A stretch of DNA of 5,993 nt. Source: Desulfobulbaceae bacterium (GTDB lineage: Bacteria > Desulfobacterota > Desulfobulbia > Desulfobulbales > Desulfobulbaceae). Positions 1 to 5,993 of the stretch are shown here, piece after piece. A model generated the notes under the pieces. The model saw nothing but the letters and a program-made list of their open reading frames with translations. It made no database searches and was not told where the DNA came from. The stretch spans positions 1-5,993 of the forward strand of contig DRLX01000307.1 of NCBI GenBank assembly GCA_011322715.1. The letters run 5' to 3'. Position 1 is the stretch's first letter. Each line of letters begins with the position of its first letter. The translations under genes and the position numbers were made by a program.

Positions 1-1
1 A

Positions 2-148
2 ATGGTCTGTACAAGAGCATGGTTCACCACCATTGCCGATGGCATGGATTCCTGGGCTGCCGATTGGATGGAAAAAGGAAAAAAAAAGAAAAGGCTTATC
101 AGGAGTTTTTTCATTGGCGTTGCTGTATTGGGACGTACAATGGATTAA
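2..148 (+). CDS. C-terminal tail of an unidentified protein, cut by the left edge (tentative)
   Basis: An open frame enters from the left edge and ends at TAA (146-148), giving about 48 residues. It begins with an acidic, Trp-rich stretch (residues WFTTIADGMDSWAADWMEKG), continues with a run of lysines, and ends in a short hydrophobic segment (RSFFIGVAVLG). This resembles the end of a membrane protein whose last helix follows a basic loop, but I do not recognise the family. The third-position base pattern looks more coding-like than the competing frame at 33-236, whose tail is low-complexity Ser/Gly. A 9-A run at 79-87 lies inside it, so a frame slip here cannot be excluded. It would be convergent with the cytochrome operon. 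Confidence 0.35.
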   Translation: MVCTRAWFTTIADGMDSWAADWMEKGKKKKRLIRSFFIGVAVLGRTMD

Positions 149-267
149 CCTGAAAAGCAATGAATCCATTGGCTTATCGACTGGTTCCGGTTCGGAAATA
201 TCCTCTGCATCGGATCCCGGGGCAGATACCGGTTGATGATTCGGGTATAAATTACCCCAAACGATAA

Positions 268-300
268 CGGGCGTCATGGAATATTTTCCCATAACGCCCG
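268..300. terminator. Hairpin between convergent units, probable (bidirectional) terminator
   Basis: Arm CGGGCGT (268-274) pairs with ACGCCCG (294-300). After one C/A mismatch, ATGG (276-279) pairs with CCAT (289-292), leaving a 9-base loop. The GC-rich 11-bp stem lies about 75 bases beyond the cytochrome b stop and about 120 bases beyond the plus-strand tail at 148. A T-rich stretch follows a few bases later on the plus side (306-314). The minus side is only moderately U-rich (TTATCGTTT). Position and structure fit a transcription end shared by two convergent units. The rest of 149-374 holds nothing else I can support. Confidence 0.55.
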
Positions 301-374
301 AAATGAATTTTTCTTGATGCCTGCCTTGACTGGTAAACGATTTATCATAACCGTTTACGTCTTCATTGGCCTTT

Positions 375-983
375 TCAAGTCGATTCCGTCCCCTCCTTTA
401 TTTCGATTTCCTCCCATCCCGTAATCATTGCCCTGAAGTGCGCCCCGACAGTCTCGCCTGTTGTAGCGAGATAAACGTGAACAATCAAAAAACCGAGAAA
501 GGCAAAGGCGCCGATAGTATGTAGAAAGGCAAGCGTGCCGATATCCATGGATATGCCGATCCGACCCGCATACATATAGAGCAACCCGGTGATCAACTGA
601 AAAGGGAATAAAACCACTTTAAGTAAAAAATAGGTGATACGCTGCAATGGATTGAGCTTTCGGTCGACATCTTTTTTAACCGGATGTTCACAACCTTTAA
701 ATATATCACGGGAATAATAGCAGACCATTTCCGCAGTCTTTTCCAAAGTAGGCGTATACTGTTTCCATTGACCGGTGGTCAGGTGCCAGAAAATGGCGAA
801 AATGGTCAAACCGATCAGCAACCATGCCAGTTGATTGTGCAGAAGAACAGCCTTGCCAAACGGCAGAATGGACAAGGTGCCATGAACGGTAAATCCGGTA
901 ATCAGCAGCAGGATAATCAGTAACGCCTGGGCCCAGTGCCAGAATCGTTCAAACCGGGTATAGAATAATTTTTTTTCTTTCAT
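375..983 (-). CDS. Four-helix cytochrome b (b561 / hydrogenase / thiosulfate reductase b-subunit type)
   Basis: This 202-residue integral membrane cytochrome b probably passes electrons between the quinone pool and the periplasmic octaheme cytochrome encoded just upstream. It opens with the typical RFERFWHW sequence and has hydrophobic helices at about 15-35, 48-68, 115-137 and 150-172. His16, His49, His67, His155 and His169 sit in or beside the helices as candidate ligands for two b hemes, and the C-terminus ends in the family-like AHFRAMITGWEE. Its ATG overlaps the upstream TGA as ATGA (983-980). A Shine-Dalgarno-like GGGAGG lies in the end of the upstream gene, so translation is probably coupled. 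The family is known to serve Ni-Fe hydrogenases, formate dehydrogenases and thiosulfate/tetrathionate-type reductases. The partnership with the octaheme protein is inferred from gene order. Confidence 0.88.
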   Translation of the reverse strand: MKEKKLFYTRFERFWHWAQALLIILLLITGFTVHGTLSILPFGKAVLLHNQLAWLLIGLTIFAIFWHLTTGQWKQYTPTLEKTAEMVCYYSRDIFKGCEHPVKKDVDRKLNPLQRITYFLLKVVLFPFQLITGLLYMYAGRIGISMDIGTLAFLHTIGAFAFLGFLIVHVYLATTGETVGAHFRAMITGWEEIEIKEGTEST

Positions 984-2623
984 GATTTATGCCTCCCTTT
1001 TGAGCTGATGATGCGCAAGGCGCCATGCAATCCTACCAGGACAAGCAGGGAGAGGCAGGAAAGCCAACCGATGCGATCAAGTCGCTTACTGAAGTCACGT
1101 CCAGGCATGTAAAAGCCAGTCAGTTTTTTGAGGCGTCCATTTCGACTATGGCAACTCTCACAGCTGACCGCATCCTTTGCCGGAGAAATCATATGGGCAA
1201 CAGGACGAAGATACTCGGTCTTAATAAATCCCACTTTGCCACTGAATTTTCTATGGACGGCCTGTTGACCGGCGGCAACTGATTTCTGCCAGTCAAAATC
1301 TTTCCAGTAGGCTCCGGATCCCTTGGGGCCAAAAAGCTTTGGAACGACAAGCGTTTTATTGACCGGATCATAGACCTGCTTACCGCGCATCATTTTAAAA
1401 GGAGTAATCTTTGATTGCGGATCATTTTTATTCCCATGCAGGATCGTTAATCGAACCGGTTTGCCGTCATCAATTTTATCTGTGGCCAGCACATGGGTTA
1501 TAACCCCGTTAAACCAGGCATATTCGGGTTGTATATTTTTGGCCCAGCCAAGATTACCCTTTTTCGTGTGATAGGAGACCTTACCCAATGCATCCTTTTT
1601 CACGATGTACTTATGCCCTTCCTTAAATTTTCCGGCTGTTGACCAGTCCCACCAGACAAGGGTCGGTTTCTTTCTTGCCAACAGTGGGACATGACAGGTT
1701 TCGCAGGCAATTTTGGCAATATGATTGTTCAGAAGGGTTGAATTTTTTTTGCCTTTATGGGGATGGCCGCTGTGACAGGATTCACAGGCTATGCGGGAAG
1801 GACTATCCGCAGGCATGGCCGAAGAATGCGTGACTGTCGCCGGAGTTGAATAGTAACGACCCTCGATCTGGTGGCCATTTTCGGTATGGCACCTGGTACA
1901 TGTAAAATTCAGACCCTTTGCATCCATATGGACATCAAGGCTGCGATCCGGATTGACCAGGGAAGAGTCAAGGTCACCATGTTTTACCCCGTCTCCTCCA
2001 CCACCTTTGAAGTGACAAGCACCACAGGTAGCCCTGGAACTTAAGCCGACATTGCGGGCGACTTTTTTAAGATTGACCGGCGGGAAAATCTTTTTACCGA
2101 ATTTTTTTTCAGTATAGGGTGGATTACCACAGCTTGTTGGAAATTTTTTATAGGTTCCGGTGGTATCGTGACACACCAGACAATCGATATTTTTCTGCTG
2201 AGAAAAATCAAAAGAATCGTCTTTCCATCCATAACCTGCATGACAGCTGGTGCACCTGCACCAGTTTGACTGGACGGCAATTCAGAAATTGTTCAGAACA
2301 TTTTTTTTGCCGATACCCTTTTGTTCACCACGTACCGATTTCCAGGTCCAATGATAGGTTTGTTGAACTTGATGACCAGCCTCGGTGTGGCAACTAAGAC
2401 AGGCTTCAGTAACCTCCTGACCGGTTGCAAAATTCTGATTGAGTGCCTTGAATTTTTCATGATCGGCGGTGGACAGATGGTGCGCAGGCGACCTGACGGA
2501 AGTGGCCGATCTATCCACCTGGTCATTGCGCATCTCGACTGATGCACCTGAAATTACGGGTACACTTAGATACATGACTGCCGCCAATAGAATACCACAT
2601 CGTCCTAATCGTTTTCCATTCAT
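980..2623 (-). CDS. Octaheme c-type cytochrome, tetrathionate reductase (OTR) family, with in-frame TGA read as selenocysteine at residue 114
   Basis: If the TGA at 2284-2282 is read through, this is a single 547-residue exported protein. Residues 1-27 form a signal peptide (basic start, hydrophobic core, SGA cleavage site). Eight CXXCH heme motifs follow at 75-79, 124-128, 148-152, 200-204, 242-246, 280-284, 307-311 and 488-492. Residues 517-540 form a C-terminal membrane anchor. The stretch CTSCHAGYGW...CLVCHDTTGTYKK and the GGGGDGVKHGD segment are hallmarks of the OTR family. There Asp211 and Lys214 have the spacing I recall for Asp150 and the heme-ligating Lys153 of Shewanella OTR. That family reduces tetrathionate, and also nitrite or hydroxylamine in vitro. 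The ATG is preceded by AGGAGG (2637-2632) at 8-base spacing. The frame is identical on both sides of the TGA, so no frameshift is involved, and a SECIS-like hairpin follows. The alternatives are a nonsense mutation or a base error. The gene is followed directly by cytochrome b with an ATGA overlap. Confidence 0.85.
2247..2264 (-). promoter_or_regulatory. SECIS-like hairpin downstream of the TGA
   Basis: On the coding strand CTGGTGC, loop AGGT and GCACCAG form a perfect 7-bp stem with a tetraloop. It starts 17 bases after the TGA, and the loop begins 25 bases after it, within the range known for bacterial SECIS elements. The loop contains the G-G-U needed by SelB. The apex GGU-GC-AGGU-GC-ACC differs from the E. 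coli fdhF apex (GGUUGCAGGUCUGCACC, from memory) only in lacking the bulged U and two loop bases. A lower CAG/CTG pairing (2272-2270 with 2246-2244) could extend it across an internal bulge. It lies within the coding sequence, overlapping the second heme motif. Confidence 0.75.
2282..2284 (-). other. In-frame TGA, probable selenocysteine codon (Sec114)
   Basis: The codon sits between AAT AAC-type codons encoding NNF and the ATT GCC that continues IAVQSNW, inside a conserved block of the OTR family. As I recall, homologues have Cys here. Cys-to-Sec exchange is the usual pattern for genuine selenoproteins, and TGA is one base from TGC or TGT. Seven of the eight heme motifs lie downstream, so termination here would leave a one-heme fragment of 113 residues. 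Confidence 0.78.
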
Positions 2624-2631
2624 ATGAAGTC

Positions 2632-2637
2632 CCTCCT
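2632..2637 (-). promoter_or_regulatory. Strong ribosome binding site of the octaheme cytochrome
   Basis: AGGAGG lies 8 bases before the ATG at 2623 and fixes this start. A strong, intact initiation site is consistent with a gene that is still expressed. Confidence 0.75.
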
Positions 2638-2693
2638 GTGACCATACCCATCAATCTTATCAATGAGAAAGTCATAATCAGACCGATGAGTTT

Positions 2694-2707
2694 TGTTCAT
2701 TTGAACA
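2694..2707 (-). promoter_or_regulatory. Palindromic operator candidate at the predicted transcript start
   Basis: TGTTCA, spacer AA and TGAACA form a perfect 6+6 inverted repeat lying just downstream of the proposed -10 box. A regulator bound here would block initiation. The sequence does not match the FNR or CRP half-sites I know, so the regulator is unknown. A chance palindrome in AT-rich DNA is possible. Confidence 0.35.
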
Positions 2708-2712
2708 TAACG

Positions 2713-2739
2713 ATTAAAATGTTACCCGACGGATGTCAA
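2713..2739 (-). promoter_or_regulatory. Putative sigma70-type promoter for the cytochrome operon
   Basis: A consensus -35 TTGACA (2739-2734) is followed after 15 bases by TTTAAT (2718-2713), five of six matches to the -10 consensus. The spacer is short. It would place the transcript start near 2706 and give a leader of about 80 bases. A second TTGACA at 2774-2769 has no convincing -10 partner. The position, in the 165-base gap between the epimerase stop and the cytochrome start, is what one expects for a separately controlled operon. Confidence 0.4.
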
Positions 2740-2788
2740 CAGTTTTTCACCTCTCCGGAAAAGGGTTCTGTCAAAAATATCCTGTTAT

Positions 2789-3802
2789 TCACACATGATA
2801 GTAGGACCTGTACCAATCTACAAACTTTTTCACACCTTCCTCAATCGTTGTCGCCGGCTTAAAATCAATCTCCCGAATCAGGTCGGAGACATCGGCATAG
2901 GTGGCGGGCACATCACCATCCTGCATGGGCAGAAAGTTCTTTTCCGCCTTTTTTCCAATACAGTCTTCAAGGACCTCGATATAACGCATCAGTTTTTCTT
3001 TATTGTTGTTGCCGATATTATATACCCGCCAGGGGCAGTAACTCGTTGCCGGATCAGGATTATCGCCGCTCCAGGAGGGATCAGGAACGGGCAGGTGGTC
3101 AATAAGTCGGACAACACCTTCGACGATATCGTCGATATAGGTGAAATCCCGTTCCATATTTCCGTTGTTGAACACATTGATCGGGCGATCTTCAAGAATC
3201 GCCTTGGTGAACAGGAAAAGGGCCATGTCGGGCCGTCCCCAGGGTCCGTAAACGGTAAAAAACCGTAATCCCGTCGTCTTGAGACCAAACAAATGGCTGT
3301 AAGTATGGGCCATCAACTCGTTGGCCTTCTTGGATGCGGCATACAGAGAAACAGGGTGATCAACGTTGTCATGCACGGAAAACGGCATCTTGGTATTTGC
3401 TCCGTACACGGAACTTGAAGAGGCATACAGCAGATGTTGTACCCCGGTATGCCGGCACCCTTCCAGGATATTGACAAACCCGACCAGGTTGGTATCCACA
3501 TAGGAATGGGGATTTTCAAGTGAATAGCGAACCCCTGCCTGGGCCGCCAGATTGACGACGCCGTCAAACTCATGCTGTTCAAACAGTTCGGCCATTTTAT
3601 CACGGTCGGCCATGTCAAAGTCGGCATGTTCAAACCCGTCATAGGCAAGAAGCTCTGCCAGCCGTGATTTCTTTAATTGCGGATCATAATAATCATTGAG
3701 GTTATCAAGCCCGATAACGGTCCTACCCTCTGCCAGAAGTCTTTTGCCGAGATTATGGCCGATAAAACCGGCTGCGCCGGTGATTAATATTTTTTTTATC
3801 AA
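2789..3802 (-). CDS. NAD-dependent epimerase, probable UDP-glucuronate 4-epimerase (CapI/LpsL type)
   Basis: This 337-residue extended short-chain dehydrogenase/reductase is full length for UDP-glucuronate 4-epimerases. These cytoplasmic enzymes make UDP-galacturonate for capsule, O-antigen or LPS core. The NAD-binding GAAGFIG is at residues 9-15, the catalytic region has Ser128-Ser131, and Tyr154 and Lys158 form the YxxxK pair. The FFTVYGPWGRPDMA block (181-194) and RDFTYIDD (218-225) are typical of the subgroup, where GRPDMA marks uronate epimerases. The start is TTG at 3802: an in-frame TAG lies four codons upstream, no ATG fits, and a weak AGG sits about 8 bases before it. It follows the aldolase after 59 bases on the same strand and may be cotranscribed with it. 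No other polysaccharide genes are in view, so the exact pathway is inferred from the family. Confidence 0.88.
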   Translation of the reverse strand: MIKKILITGAAGFIGHNLGKRLLAEGRTVIGLDNLNDYYDPQLKKSRLAELLAYDGFEHADFDMADRDKMAELFEQHEFDGVVNLAAQAGVRYSLENPHSYVDTNLVGFVNILEGCRHTGVQHLLYASSSSVYGANTKMPFSVHDNVDHPVSLYAASKKANELMAHTYSHLFGLKTTGLRFFTVYGPWGRPDMALFLFTKAILEDRPINVFNNGNMERDFTYIDDIVEGVVRLIDHLPVPDPSWSGDNPDPATSYCPWRVYNIGNNNKEKLMRYIEVLEDCIGKKAEKNFLPMQDGDVPATYADVSDLIREIDFKPATTIEEGVKKFVDWYRSYYHV

Positions 3803-3861
3803 AGTATGTACCTACTCAAATTAAAAAGAATGTTTGAATCCAGTGAAATCACATGGAAAGG

Positions 3862-5142
3862 TTAATCATCAAAATCTCCTTCCGGTCCCTTGTTTCCGTC
3901 AAGGAGAGCGGCCCTGGCCCTGATTTTCTCCTCTGTCCACTCTTCAGGGGACTCAATGCGTCCTGTTTTAGGACCCAGGTCATAAGAACCTGCATCCAGG
4001 ATTGCCTGGACGCCGAAAGTTGCCGTGTCACCGGCATTGAAAACCTCAACAAGCATGGTATAGACAAAGTCCTCCACGCGCCTGACCATTCGCTCCCGAA
4101 TAGCTGCGGGCTGGCCCATGATCCGATTCTCAAAGACAATATTGAGCTTTTTATAATTGCCTCCCGACCAACCCTGTTTTTCGGCATAGGTTTTCATCTC
4201 CTGCCAGACATCTTCGGAGACGCCCTGTCCCGGAACCTTGATAAAGTTACCCGCATCATCGAGTACGGCATTGCCGAAATCATTCACCTCCACACCCCAG
4301 GAAATCATCTGCAGGGCGGTGGCGACATTGGCCTTGGTGGTCATTGTTTTGGCGGCAATGGCACGAAGCCGGTCGGAATTATTTCCTGAAGTACCGTGCT
4401 GAGCGCCTGAAATACCATAACCGGCAAGTGCTTCATGAATTGCAGCGGTCAGTTCAACCTGAATTCCCTGGGCGGACGCCTCAATGCCATGGGTGGTGCC
4501 GTTGTTGAGTGCAATCCAATCGGGAAATATGTTGTGGGCATTTAATCCCTGAATAATAAACAGGGCCTCATCCTTTGTCGAGAGACCAAGTTTTCCCTTT
4601 ATTTCGCCGACCTCGGTTTCATGACCGGCCCAGGTAGGAATAAATCGGGCCAGTTCGATTGAGGCCAGCAGATTGTCATCATCAGGCATATGGGAGGCAT
4701 CTATGGCAATCGACGTTATTCCGGCATCAAAAAGTGAAGGAATTTCCTTGCGGGCAAAGGGGATGTCGTCAGGCGTTTTAATCCCATAATGATCGGCATG
4801 GATGGCAACGGGAACGCGAATATTCAATTCATTGCAGACGGCATTAACCTGGCGGGCCATATTCCAGTAATTGGTGGCACAGTAGGCATTGGCCCCGCCT
4901 TCGGAACGGGCAATCTCGATAATAACCGCTGCTCTGGCACGCTGGGCTGCACGAAGGACGCCTCGGATAACGAGGTGATTGCGGCCGTTGGCGGCTATGG
5001 TCATTGCCTTGCCCTTGGCCGACAGGGCCCGGTCGATTACCTTGCCGCTGACAAGCAAAGCGCGGGAATGGGGAAATAATGTGGTAATATTGGGGGGACG
5101 GCCGATCTCAAGTGCGCGTTCGTAATCCACGGCGTACGACAT
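3862..5142 (-). CDS. Class II (zinc-dependent) ketose-bisphosphate aldolase family protein
   Basis: This 426-residue cytoplasmic (beta/alpha)8 aldolase most likely cleaves or forms fructose-1,6-bisphosphate or a related ketose bisphosphate. HADH at 115-118 matches the HTDH block of E. coli FbaA, giving catalytic Asp117 and zinc ligand His118. Glu177 (ETEVG), His218 (NNGTTHG) and His249 (GAQHGTSG) fit the remaining metal and substrate positions. It is longer than the usual ~350-residue enzyme, with an extended N-terminus and an acidic C-terminal tail, and belongs to the long subgroup of the family. I chose the ATG at 5142 because AGGAGG (5154-5149) lies 6 bases before it. An ATG 18 bases further upstream lacks such a site. 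Substrate (fructose or tagatose bisphosphate) is not decidable from motifs alone. Confidence 0.87.
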   Translation of the reverse strand: MSYAVDYERALEIGRPPNITTLFPHSRALLVSGKVIDRALSAKGKAMTIAANGRNHLVIRGVLRAAQRARAAVIIEIARSEGGANAYCATNYWNMARQVNAVCNELNIRVPVAIHADHYGIKTPDDIPFARKEIPSLFDAGITSIAIDASHMPDDDNLLASIELARFIPTWAGHETEVGEIKGKLGLSTKDEALFIIQGLNAHNIFPDWIALNNGTTHGIEASAQGIQVELTAAIHEALAGYGISGAQHGTSGNNSDRLRAIAAKTMTTKANVATALQMISWGVEVNDFGNAVLDDAGNFIKVPGQGVSEDVWQEMKTYAEKQGWSGGNYKKLNIVFENRIMGQPAAIRERMVRRVEDFVYTMLVEVFNAGDTATFGVQAILDAGSYDLGPKTGRIESPEEWTEEKIRARAALLDGNKGPEGDFDD

Positions 5143-5148
5143 GATTAT

Positions 5149-5154
5149 CCTCCT
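5149..5154 (-). promoter_or_regulatory. Ribosome binding site deciding the aldolase start
   Basis: AGGAGG with 6-base spacing to the ATG at 5142 favours the MSYAVDYERA start over the in-frame ATG at 5160, which would place the site inside the coding sequence. Confidence 0.7.
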
Positions 5155-5214
5155 GTGCATTAGTGTAGTGTATGTCCGACAAGTAATAATTGCGGAATTG
5201 TTCCACGATACGGA

Positions 5215-5981
5215 TCATGATGCCGAATCTTTCTTTTCAAAACCGAAAAAGGTTTTCCCGGCAAAAAATGATACGGCAATGATGCTGACCTCGTAGAGCA
5301 TTATCAGCGGGGCAGCCATAAAAAATTGATTCACCACGTCCGGAGTCGGTGTCAGGATAGCGGCAATGATAAACGCAAATAATATGGCATATTTTCGATA
5401 TTTTCTCAAAAAAGGAGCATCGACCAACCCCATTTTTGCCAGGAATACCATAAAAACGGGTAATTCGAAAACTACGCCAAAGGCAATAAGAAGACGAAGG
5501 GCAAGAGAAAAATACTCGCTGACGCCGGGCATGGGATCCAGTATTTTACTGGAATAGCCGATAAGGAAACGAAATGCCGGCGGAAAAACCACAAAATACC
5601 CAAAAGCGGCTCCACCAAGAAAACAGATGGTTGACACAATGGTAAAGGGCAATAAAACCCTTTTTTCATGACGATAAAGGCCTGGAGCAACAAAACGCCA
5701 TATCTGAAGAAAAATAATCGGGCAGGCCAGGAGAACTCCGCAGACAAGGGCGAGCTTTAGATAAAAAAAAACCCTTCCTGATATGAAATAAAAATCAGGC
5801 TTTTCCCTTTCGGTAGTACCCGAACCAGAGGTCGGAAAAACCAATCGGCAATGGGCTGGATATAAGCATAGGCAACACCAAATCCCACGGCAACCGCTGC
5901 CAGTGAATAGATCAAACAGGAACGCAGTTCGGCAAGATGTTCGGTCAGGCTCTGCTTGTTCATCGGCGGGGATGTATCCAT
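5215..5981 (-). CDS. tatC: Sec-independent protein translocase TatC, frame interrupted at a 9-U run
   Basis: TatC is the six-helix inner-membrane receptor of the twin-arginine pathway that exports folded, often cofactor-loaded proteins. The first frame gives residues 1-73, with the HLAELR motif (15-20) and LPKGKSLIF, then stops two codons after a UUU UUU UUU run. The next frame continues exactly where the family requires it (YLKLALVCG, then APGLYRHEKR at 99-108 and the conserved FELP with Glu173). One extra base, or a -1 ribosomal slip, yields 255 residues, close to the 258 of E. coli TatC, with no gap in alignment. Helices appear intact. The start may be ATG 5981 or ATG 5963. The latter forms an ATGA overlap with a possible upstream frame entering from the right edge. 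No Shine-Dalgarno is visible for either. Confidence 0.85.
5763..5771 (-). other. Nine-U slippery run in tatC
   Basis: In the reading frame the message is GGG UUU UUU UUU AUC UAA. A -1 slip on U-UUU-UUU, or one additional U added by RNA polymerase, changes this to GGG UUU UUU UUU UAU CUA AAG, the correct TatC continuation. The zero-frame UAA lies at 5759-5757. It may be recoding, a homopolymer sequencing error, or a mutation. Confidence 0.6.
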
Positions 5982-5993
5982 GGATTTGTTCGT

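Noticed and set aside
33..236. Plus-strand frame of 67 residues
   Set aside because: Low-complexity Ser/Gly tail, no ribosome site, and it overlaps the more coding-like frame ending at 148.
980..2176. A separate heptaheme-like gene starting at GTG 2176
   Set aside because: That GTG is the Val inside the CLVCH heme motif. There is no ribosome site, no signal peptide, and the frame continues upstream through another heme motif to the TGA.
2041..2280. Minus-strand frame of 79 residues bridging the octaheme break
   Set aside because: It is an out-of-frame shadow. The heme motifs CTSCH and CLVCH in this interval are in the main frame.
2282..2308. Frameshift at the A8 run (2301-2308) as the cause of the TGA
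   Set aside because: The sequence before and after the TGA is in the same frame and both parts match the family, so a frameshift would need an exact compensating one. Only a base substitution or Sec fits.
3853..4389. Plus-strand frames opposite the aldolase and epimerase (including 2795-3268 and 4789-5079)
   Set aside because: They are antisense shadows of well-supported conserved genes and show no recognisable protein features of their own.
5192..5206. Small hairpin (GCGGAA/TTCCAC) after tatC as a terminator
   Set aside because: Only 6 bp including a wobble, with no proper U run. Too weak to call.

Overview
The window (about 6 kb, moderate GC, genes packed on the minus strand) looks like chromosome from an anaerobic, cytochrome-rich Gram-negative bacterium. 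A Desulfobacterota lineage such as the Desulfobulbales is my best guess. It rests on the pairing of an octaheme c-type cytochrome with a membrane cytochrome b, the apparent use of selenocysteine, and the general protein character. No rRNA, tRNA, IS element or CRISPR array is visible.

Layout, read along the minus strand from right to left: (1) tatC (5981 to 5215), the central Tat translocase protein. It is split by a 9-U run where a -1 ribosomal slip, or one extra U added in transcription, restores a normal 255-residue protein. (2) A long class II (zinc) ketose-bisphosphate aldolase (5142 to 3862). (3) A UDP-glucuronate 4-epimerase-type NAD-dependent sugar epimerase starting at TTG (3802 to 2789). 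(4) A gap of 165 bases with a promoter-like and operator-like region. (5) An octaheme cytochrome of the tetrathionate reductase (OTR) family (2623 to 980). (6) A four-helix cytochrome b (983 to 375) whose start overlaps the octaheme stop as ATGA. (7) A strong hairpin near 268-300. To its left is the tail of an unidentified plus-strand reading frame entering from the left edge.

The main discovery candidate is gene 5. Its frame is interrupted by a single in-frame TGA at codon 114, with intact OTR-family sequence on both sides (one heme motif before, seven after). From memory, the family has cysteine at this position (an N-N-F-C-I pattern). Starting 17 bases after the TGA is a perfect 7-bp stem closed by an AGGU loop. 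Its apex closely matches the SECIS of E. coli fdhF (GGU-GC-AGGU-GC-ACC against GGU-U-GC-AGGU-CU-GC-ACC). The simplest reading is a selenocysteine-containing octaheme cytochrome, possibly with Sec replacing an active-site cysteine. Together with the coupled cytochrome b, it would form a quinol-linked periplasmic sulfur- or nitrogen-oxyanion reductase, or an oxidase working in reverse.

The aldolase and epimerase are probably housekeeping or polysaccharide genes and have no obvious functional link to the cytochrome pair.
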